A stretch of DNA of 64,000 bases from Phytoactinopolyspora mesophila (lineage in GTDB: Bacteria > Actinomycetota > Actinomycetes > Jiangellales > Jiangellaceae): contig NZ_WLZY01000008.1 in the NCBI RefSeq assembly GCF_010122465.1, positions 186,001-250,000 on the forward strand, in the 5' to 3' direction. Position 1 is the first letter of the stretch; every line of letters starts with the position of its first letter. The position numbers and the translations under genes were made by a program. The notes below the pieces were generated by a model. The model was not told where the DNA came from. It saw only the letters and a list, made by a program, of their open reading frames with translations, and did not search any database. Positions 58,742 through 64,000 of this stretch are shown here, one piece after another.

Positions 58742-60988
58742 ATGCAGGACGAGTATGTCCAAACCGATCTGACCGTCGTGGGTGGTGGTCTCGCCGGAGT
58801 CTGCGCGGCGATTGCCGCCGCCCGCCTTGGGCGAAGCGTCGCGCTGGTGAACAACCGGCCAGTACTAGGTGGGAACTCCTCGAGCGAGGTGCGGGTGTGG
58901 GTCTGCGGCGCGACGGCGCACGGGCGCCAGCGCTACGCTCGCGAGACCGGCATCATGGGCGAGTTGTACGTCGAGAACCAGTACCGCAACCCGGACGGCA
59001 ACCCCTACTACTGGGACATGGTGGTCCACGAGGCGGTCCGCAACGAGCCCGGAATCCAGCTCTTCCTGAACACCGACGTGCATGACGTCGAAGCCTCCGG
59101 CGACCCGGACAACCGCCGGATCGACGCCGTGACCGGGTGGATGCTGGGCTCGGAGCGGCGCATCCGGTTCGAGTCGCCGGCCTATGCCGACTGCACCGGC
59201 GACGGCTTGGTCGGACACCTGGCCGGCGCACGGCACCGCATCGGACGAGAGGCCCGCGCGGAGTACGACGAGCCGTGGGCGCCGGAGACCGCCGACGACA
59301 TCACCCTCGGCAGCACTCTGCTGTTCTACACCAAGGACGCCGGTCACCCGGTCAAATACGTGCCTCCGTCGTTCGCCATAGACGTCACCAAGACCCCCAT
59401 CCCTGAGCGGCGCATCATCCGCTCCGGCGACAACGGCTGCGCGTACTGGTGGATCGAGTGGGGCGGCGAACTCGACATCGTCCAGCACAACGAGCGCATC
59501 CGCGACGAACTGTGGGCCGTGATCTACGGGGTCTGGGACTACATCAAGAACTCCGGAAAGTTCGACGCCGACACCATGACGCTGGAGTGGGTCGGGACCG
59601 TGCCCGGCAAACGGGAATACCGCCGGTTCGTCGGCGACTACACCCTCACCCAGCACGACATCCTCAACCAGACGCCGTTCGAGGACCGGGTCGCCTTCGG
59701 CGGCTGGTCGATCGACCTGCACCCGCCGCAGGGTGTCTACGCGACCGAGGCCGGCTCTAAACACTGGCACTCCAACGGCGTCTACCACATCCCGTTGCGG
59801 TCCCTGTACTCGGTGAACGTCGAGAATCTGTGGGTCGCCGGGCGTGACATCAGCGCCTCACACGTGGCGTTCGGCACCACCAGGGTGATGGCCACCTGCG
59901 CGGTTGTGGGGCAGGCGGCCGGCAGCGCCGCCGCCGTCGCGCTCGACACCGGTGTCACACCCCGCCAGCTGGCGCACGACCACCTCGACCGGCTCCACCA
60001 GGTCATGCTCCGCGAGGACGCCTCGGTCCTGGGGGTACGCAACGACGACCCGGCCGACCTGGCCCGCCACGCCCGGATGTCCGCGTCGAGCGCCTTGACC
60101 GACCTCGCGGTGCGGCCGGAACCGTCCGGCCCGACGGCGCGGCCGCTGACCACGGACGCCGGCGTGATCGTCCCCGTCGACCCCGAGCTGACTCAGGTCG
60201 GCCTGCTGGTCGAGGCCGCCACCCGCACCGACCTGACGGTCGAGGTGTTCGATACCGGGCTCGAGCAGAACTATGTCCCACACAAACGGGTCGCCCAGGC
60301 CGGCGTCACGGTCGAACCAGGCCCGCCCCGATGGACGTGGCTGGACCTGCCGTGGCAACCAGGGTCGCCGCAGAACGCCTTCGTGATCGTCCGGGCGAAT
60401 CCGGACATCACCCTGTTCACCAGTGGCACCGCCGAGCCGGGTATACGTAGCTTCGAGCACCGGCCAGCACCGCCCGAGGCCGAGTTCGAGCAGCCGCTAC
60501 TGGACTGGGTGAAGCTGCGGGACTGGCAGCACCTGTGCGTCGGCGTGCGCCCGGAGACCGCCGCGTGCCGTCCGGAGAAGGCCATCGGCGGGTTCGCCCG
60601 GCCCTGGGCCGGCCCGCAGATGTGGGCGTCCGAGCCCCTGGCCGGTGTCCCGGAGTGGCTGCGGCTGGACTGGCCGGAGCCGGTGACGCTGAACCAGGTG
60701 GAGATCGTCTTCGACGACGACGTCGACGAGTACCTGATCAATCTGCACCACTGGCGCACACCGTTCGACGTCATCCCCACCCTGATCCGCGACTATCGCA
60801 TCGAGATCGACACCACGGGCGACGGCGACTGGCAGATCGTGACCCGCCAACAGGACAACCGCCGGCGCCGCCGTGTCCATCGGATGGACGAAGCCACCGA
60901 GGTCCATGCGCTGCGGGTCGTGGCCGAATCGACGAACGGCTCGCCACGCGCCCACATCGTCTCGGTCCGCGTCTACCACTCCCGCTGA
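58742..60988 (+). CDS. FAD-dependent oxidoreductase (FAD_oxidored family) with C-terminal beta-sandwich
   Basis: This 748-residue protein has the FAD-binding Rossmann motif VVGGGLAGVCAAIAAARLG at residues 12-30, then LGGNSSSEVRVWVCGA and, near residue 360, LWVAGRDISASHVAFGTTRV, both typical of the FAD_oxidored family found in carbohydrate-degradation loci. About 310 residues follow the oxidoreductase core, with a discoidin-like segment (LNQVEIVFDDDVDEYLINL and YRIEIDTTGDGDW). No signal peptide is present. It probably oxidises an imported substrate in the cytoplasm. AGGAA lies seven bases before ATG 58742. The stop is the first codon of a perfect palindrome. Confidence 0.85.
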   Translation: MQDEYVQTDLTVVGGGLAGVCAAIAAARLGRSVALVNNRPVLGGNSSSEVRVWVCGATAHGRQRYARETGIMGELYVENQYRNPDGNPYYWDMVVHEAVRNEPGIQLFLNTDVHDVEASGDPDNRRIDAVTGWMLGSERRIRFESPAYADCTGDGLVGHLAGARHRIGREARAEYDEPWAPETADDITLGSTLLFYTKDAGHPVKYVPPSFAIDVTKTPIPERRIIRSGDNGCAYWWIEWGGELDIVQHNERIRDELWAVIYGVWDYIKNSGKFDADTMTLEWVGTVPGKREYRRFVGDYTLTQHDILNQTPFEDRVAFGGWSIDLHPPQGVYATEAGSKHWHSNGVYHIPLRSLYSVNVENLWVAGRDISASHVAFGTTRVMATCAVVGQAAGSAAAVALDTGVTPRQLAHDHLDRLHQVMLREDASVLGVRNDDPADLARHARMSASSALTDLAVRPEPSGPTARPLTTDAGVIVPVDPELTQVGLLVEAATRTDLTVEVFDTGLEQNYVPHKRVAQAGVTVEPGPPRWTWLDLPWQPGSPQNAFVIVRANPDITLFTSGTAEPGIRSFEHRPAPPEAEFEQPLLDWVKLRDWQHLCVGVRPETAACRPEKAIGGFARPWAGPQMWASEPLAGVPEWLRLDWPEPVTLNQVEIVFDDDVDEYLINLHHWRTPFDVIPTLIRDYRIEIDTTGDGDWQIVTRQQDNRRRRRVHRMDEATEVHALRVVAESTNGSPRAHIVSVRVYHSR

Positions 60989-61035
60989 TCATTGGCACTT
61001 GGCCACCGATATCGGTGGCCAAGTGCCAATGATCA
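60986..61035. repeat. 50-bp perfect palindrome starting at the FAD oxidoreductase stop codon
   Basis: The halves 60986-61010 and 61011-61035 are exact reverse complements with no spacer, beginning TGATCATTGGCACTTGG. The first three bases are the TGA stop. It lies between two plus-strand genes and can act as terminator; the perfect central symmetry also fits a cruciform or protein site. Confidence 0.95.
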
Positions 61036-61089
61036 AGGGGGTCCGGGCGTCACTGGTCAAAGGCCACCACGGAGCCGTACCGTCGATGC

Positions 61090-63375
61090 ATGACCAAGGA
61101 CGCTCCGGAACACGACTACGACGACTCCCAGCTGTTCGTCCAGCCGCCCAAACACACGGCTGCCGGAGTACCGGGTGTTGTCCATGGTCTGCGCGATGTA
61201 CTCGACCAGGCAGGCGCCAGGCGCGGCTGGCAGACCTTGCGGGTGCTCAACCAGCACGACGGCTTCGACTGCCCAGGCTGCGCCTGGCCGGAACCTGACA
61301 AGCCACACTTGGCCGAGTTCTGTGAGAACGGCGCCAAGGCCGTGGCCGAGGAAGCCACCACCCGCCGGGTCGGTCCGGAGTTCTTCACCACCCACCCCAT
61401 CAGTGAACTCGCCACCAAGACCGACTACTGGCTCGGCCAGCAGGGGCGGCTGAGCACCCCGATGTTCCGCGACACCGACTCCGATCACTACCGGCCGATC
61501 TCCTGGGATGAAGCCTTCGGCGTCATCGCCGACGAGCTCGCCGGTACCGACAGCCCGGACCAGGCGGCGTTCTACACCTCCGGGCGCACCAGCAACGAAG
61601 CCGCCTTCCTCTATCAGCTGTTCGCGCGCAAGCTCGGTACCAACAACCTGCCCGACTGCTCCAACATGTGCCATGAGTCGTCCGGCGCGGCACTATCCGA
61701 AACCATCGGCATCGGCAAGGGCAGCGTCTCACTCACCGACATCACCGACCACGCCGAGCTGATCGTCGTCGTCGGGCAGAATCCTGGCACCAATCACCCA
61801 CGTATGCTCACTGCCCTGGAGGAGGCCAAGCGGCGCGGCGCACGCATCGTCGCCATCAACCCACTGCCGGAGACCGGACTGCGCGCCTTCAAGAACCCAC
61901 AGAAGGTGCGCGGCGTCGTTGGAAAAGGAACGCCGCTCGCCGACCTTTTCCTGCAGATCCGGCTCGGCGGTGATCAAGCGTTCTTCCAGGCCGTCAACCG
62001 GATCCTGGTGGAGTCCGACGAGCGCACCGGTGACGTCCTGGACCATCGATTCATCGCCGAGCACACCAGCGGCTTCGAAGCAGCAGCGGCCGGCTGGCGG
62101 GCATTGGATGCCAACGACGTGGTCGCCGCCACCGGATTGAGCTCGCGCCAGATCTCCGCGTTCGTCGACGAAGTGATCTCCGCGAAAAGCGTCATCGTGT
62201 GCTGGGCGATGGGCCTCACTCAGCACAAGAATTCGGTCCCCACCATCCGGGAGATCGTCAACTTCTTGCTCCTTCGCGGCAACATCGGCCGCCCGGGCGC
62301 CGGTGCCTGCCCGGTTCGCGGCCACAGCAACGTCCAGGGCGACCGGACCATGGGAATCTGGGAGAAGATGCCGGATGCCTTCCTGGACGCGCTGGGCGCC
62401 GAGTTCGGTTTCGAACCACCGCGGGAACACGGCCACGACACCGTGAACACCATCCGCGCGATGATAGATGGCCGGATCCGGGTATTCATGGCCCTCGGCG
62501 GCAACTTCGCCGCCGCGACCCCGGACAGCGAACGCACCGCCAACGCGTTGCGATCAGTGCCGCTGACTGTGCATGTATCCACCAAGCTGAACCGCTCGCA
62601 CGTCGTTCCGGGGCGTCGCTCGCTCATCTTGCCGTGCCTCGGCCGGACCGAGAGAGACGTCCAGACCGGCCGCGAACAGTTCGTGACCGTCGAAGACTCC
62701 ATGTCGATGGTGCATGCGTCCCGGGGCAAGCTTCCTCCGGCGTCGGGCGAACTGCGCAGCGAGGTAGCGATCGTCTCCGGCCTGGCGAGACGGGTGCTTG
62801 GCAACGACGACCCCACACCGTGGGAGGAATTCACCGCGGACTACTCGAAAATCCGCGAACGGATCTCCAGGGTGGTGCCCGGCTTCGAGAACTTCGAACA
62901 ACGGGTGGCCGCGCCTGGCGGCTTCGTCCTGCCGCATCCGCCGCGCGACGAACGCCGCTTCAATACCGCCGACGCCCGGGCCCGGTTCACGGTCAACGAT
63001 CTCGACGTGATGGTGCTGCCGCCCGGCCGGTTGATCCTGCAGACCATCCGGTCTCACGACCAGTTCAACACCACTATCTACGGCCTCGACGACCGCTACC
63101 GCGGCATTCACAACGGCCGGCGCGTCGTGTTCGTCAACCACGACGACCTCGAGGAGCTCGGCATCGCCGACGGCACCCCGGTTGATCTGGTCAGCGAATG
63201 GGGTGACGGCGAACGAAGGGCACCGGCGTTCCGGGTGGTTTCGTTCCCCACGGCCCGCGGCTGCGCGGCCGCCTACTACCCGGAGACCAACGCGCTGGTT
63301 CCGCTGGACCACACCGCCGACATCAGCAACACACCTGCCTCGAAGTCCGTCATCGTCCGCCTCGAGCCCACCTAA
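61090..63375 (+). CDS. FdhF/YdeP-family molybdopterin oxidoreductase (formate dehydrogenase alpha-like)
   Basis: This 761-residue protein is of the CISM superfamily, YdeP subgroup. A Cys cluster near the N-terminus (Cys61, Cys64, Cys78; DCPGCAW, FCENG) may hold an Fe-S cluster. The SMCHESS-like segment NMCHESSG has Cys194 at the place of the Mo ligand of formate dehydrogenase. Further segments are VVGQNPGTNHPRMLTALEEA and the C-terminal molybdopterin-binding QFNTTIYGLDDRYRGIHN. FdhD (47683) would sulfurate its cofactor. TACCGT just ahead of ATG 61090 may be a -10, with no clear Shine-Dalgarno. The true electron donor is unknown; YdeP proteins are linked to acid resistance and formate oxidation. 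Confidence 0.88.
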   Translation: MTKDAPEHDYDDSQLFVQPPKHTAAGVPGVVHGLRDVLDQAGARRGWQTLRVLNQHDGFDCPGCAWPEPDKPHLAEFCENGAKAVAEEATTRRVGPEFFTTHPISELATKTDYWLGQQGRLSTPMFRDTDSDHYRPISWDEAFGVIADELAGTDSPDQAAFYTSGRTSNEAAFLYQLFARKLGTNNLPDCSNMCHESSGAALSETIGIGKGSVSLTDITDHAELIVVVGQNPGTNHPRMLTALEEAKRRGARIVAINPLPETGLRAFKNPQKVRGVVGKGTPLADLFLQIRLGGDQAFFQAVNRILVESDERTGDVLDHRFIAEHTSGFEAAAAGWRALDANDVVAATGLSSRQISAFVDEVISAKSVIVCWAMGLTQHKNSVPTIREIVNFLLLRGNIGRPGAGACPVRGHSNVQGDRTMGIWEKMPDAFLDALGAEFGFEPPREHGHDTVNTIRAMIDGRIRVFMALGGNFAAATPDSERTANALRSVPLTVHVSTKLNRSHVVPGRRSLILPCLGRTERDVQTGREQFVTVEDSMSMVHASRGKLPPASGELRSEVAIVSGLARRVLGNDDPTPWEEFTADYSKIRERISRVVPGFENFEQRVAAPGGFVLPHPPRDERRFNTADARARFTVNDLDVMVLPPGRLILQTIRSHDQFNTTIYGLDDRYRGIHNGRRVVFVNHDDLEELGIADGTPVDLVSEWGDGERRAPAFRVVSFPTARGCAAAYYPETNALVPLDHTADISNTPASKSVIVRLEPT

Positions 63376-63980
63376 ATGATCATGTTTGGTGGGTTTTCTC
63401 GTGCGTCACGATGCCTGCAGGCCTCTTGACGCAGGAGAAGTCCTGGGCATGTCCACCAGCCTCAGCCGGCCGGCGCCGGTCCGGGCCCCGCCGCGAACCC
63501 GGCCCCGCCCTCAGCTACAGCGACGACGTCGAACGATTCCTGCAGAATGGGCGCTGAGCCAATGATCTTCGACCCTGGCGAACCCGCGGCCTTCCCGGCG
63601 AAGTCAGCTGCGAACTCGTCCCGCGCTTGTGCCGTAGCGAACACGTACGTGCCCTCGAACCATTCGCCCGGCCGGGTACGCCAGGTCTTGAACCTCAACC
63701 CGGGCATGCCGGTGAAACGGTCCAGAGAGGTGCCGTGAACATACTCGCGCAGTTCGTCATCGACGCCGGCCGGCGCGTCGGCCAGGGACCAGCGCACGGT
63801 CAATCCATACATGAAATCAGCTCCATCCGAGTGCTCAATTGGGACAGCTACCTGGTCATCGACACGACGTCGTCGTTCCGTCGGCATCCAATGCCGACGT
63901 ACCTCACCAGGAGTGCTCGCGCGTCAAAAGGCCTGCAGGCATGGTGACGCACGAGAAAACCCACCAAACATGATCATTTA
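63373..63980. repeat. 608-bp unit bounded by 60-bp inverted repeats, first repeat starts at the fdhF-like stop codon
   Basis: Arms 63373-63432 and 63921-63980 are reverse complements over 60 bp with two mismatches; weaker similarity continues about 14 bp inward. Each outer end is TAAATGATCATGTTTGG, and the TAA at 63373 is the stop of the oxidoreductase gene. The unit encloses a single small gene. No transposase and no target duplication are seen. It could be a terminator pair, a MITE-like element or an invertible segment. Confidence 0.9.
63462..63812 (-). CDS. YdhR-like small monooxygenase-fold protein
   Basis: This 116-residue protein, from ATG 63812 with GGAG eight bases upstream, has a ferredoxin-like dimeric barrel pattern: MYGLTVRWSLADAPAGVDDE, then FTGMPGLRFKTWRTRPGEWF and EGTYVFATAQARDEFAADFA. 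This agrees with the YdhR/ABM superfamily of putative monooxygenases. The function is not established. The gene is enclosed between 60-bp inverted repeats and converges with the FdhF-like gene. The frame is open 25 codons upstream of the chosen start. Confidence 0.75.
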   Translation of the reverse strand: MYGLTVRWSLADAPAGVDDELREYVHGTSLDRFTGMPGLRFKTWRTRPGEWFEGTYVFATAQARDEFAADFAGKAAGSPGSKIIGSAPILQESFDVVAVAEGGAGFAAGPGPAPAG

Positions 63981-64000
63981 GCCGGGTGGGATTCGAGCCA

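Noticed and set aside
63978-64000. tRNA 3' end at the window edge (minus strand, CTCGAATCCCACC-like)
   Set aside because: It resembles a T-arm but has C instead of T at position 54, and the rest of any tRNA lies beyond the window, so it cannot be supported.
63985-64000. End of a minus-strand gene sharing the palindrome stop
   Set aside because: A frame ending in TAA or TGA inside the right repeat is possible by analogy, but only five or six codons are visible.

Overview
The window comes from a high-GC actinomycete. The evidence is strong GC bias throughout, GTG/TTG starts, a trypsin-like HtrA next to sigE, a BTAD/AfsR-type regulator, MurA with Asp in place of the usual active-site Cys, and two gene orders conserved in Mycobacterium and Streptomyces. 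These are hom-thrC-thrB-rho-rpmE-prfA-prmC-sua5-wecA-atp operon-DUF2550-murA, and an O-methyltransferase divergent from sigE-anti-sigma-RseB-like-htrA-tatB with mrp. I cannot name the genus from sequence alone. No rRNA, tRNA, CRISPR array, prophage or recognisable insertion sequence is visible.

Layout. 1-6.9 kb: a partial Kef-type antiporter, a divergent sulfide:quinone-reductase-like flavoprotein, then TesB, a PAP2 membrane phosphatase, MurA and a DUF2550 protein on the minus strand. 6.9-25.8 kb: a long minus-strand housekeeping block (F1Fo ATP synthase, WecA-like transferase, Sua5, PrmC, RF1, L31, Rho, threonine biosynthesis). 26-38 kb: an FHA-ABC exporter, a phnDCEE phosphonate-type importer, a 1145-residue BTAD regulator, two small enzymes and an EamA permease. 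38-45 kb: mrp/tatB/htrA and the SigE envelope-stress locus. 45-47.6 kb: glgC and glgA, convergent and divergent around shared palindromes. 47.7-64 kb: fdhD, then a 12-kb uptake/catabolic module (dpp-type permeases, fused ATPase, Tat lipoprotein binding protein, IclR regulator, FAD oxidoreductase, secreted multidomain phosphoesterase), then an FdhF/YdeP-type molybdenum oxidoreductase and a small YdhR-like gene inside long inverted repeats.

The most unusual non-coding signal is a set of long palindromes that begin exactly at stop codons. Four of them (45013, 47559, 60986, 63373/63921) share the foot ATGATCAT but have unrelated interiors. They include a 50-bp perfect palindrome and a pair of 60-bp inverted repeats around one gene. 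Because TGATCA reads as TGA on both strands, it gives a stop codon to genes from either side. At mrp/tatB the two stop codons abut as TGATCA with no gap. A second recurring core, GTGATCGT, is found in other intergenic hairpins (19223, 28192, 30801, 38042).

Other points worth checking: an O-methyltransferase whose only well-placed start is ATC; a 15-codon leader ORF ending in the sigE Shine-Dalgarno; a phnD-phnC intercistronic stem that is fully paired only in the transcribed strand; and a duplicated Arg/Asp-rich insertion in Rho.
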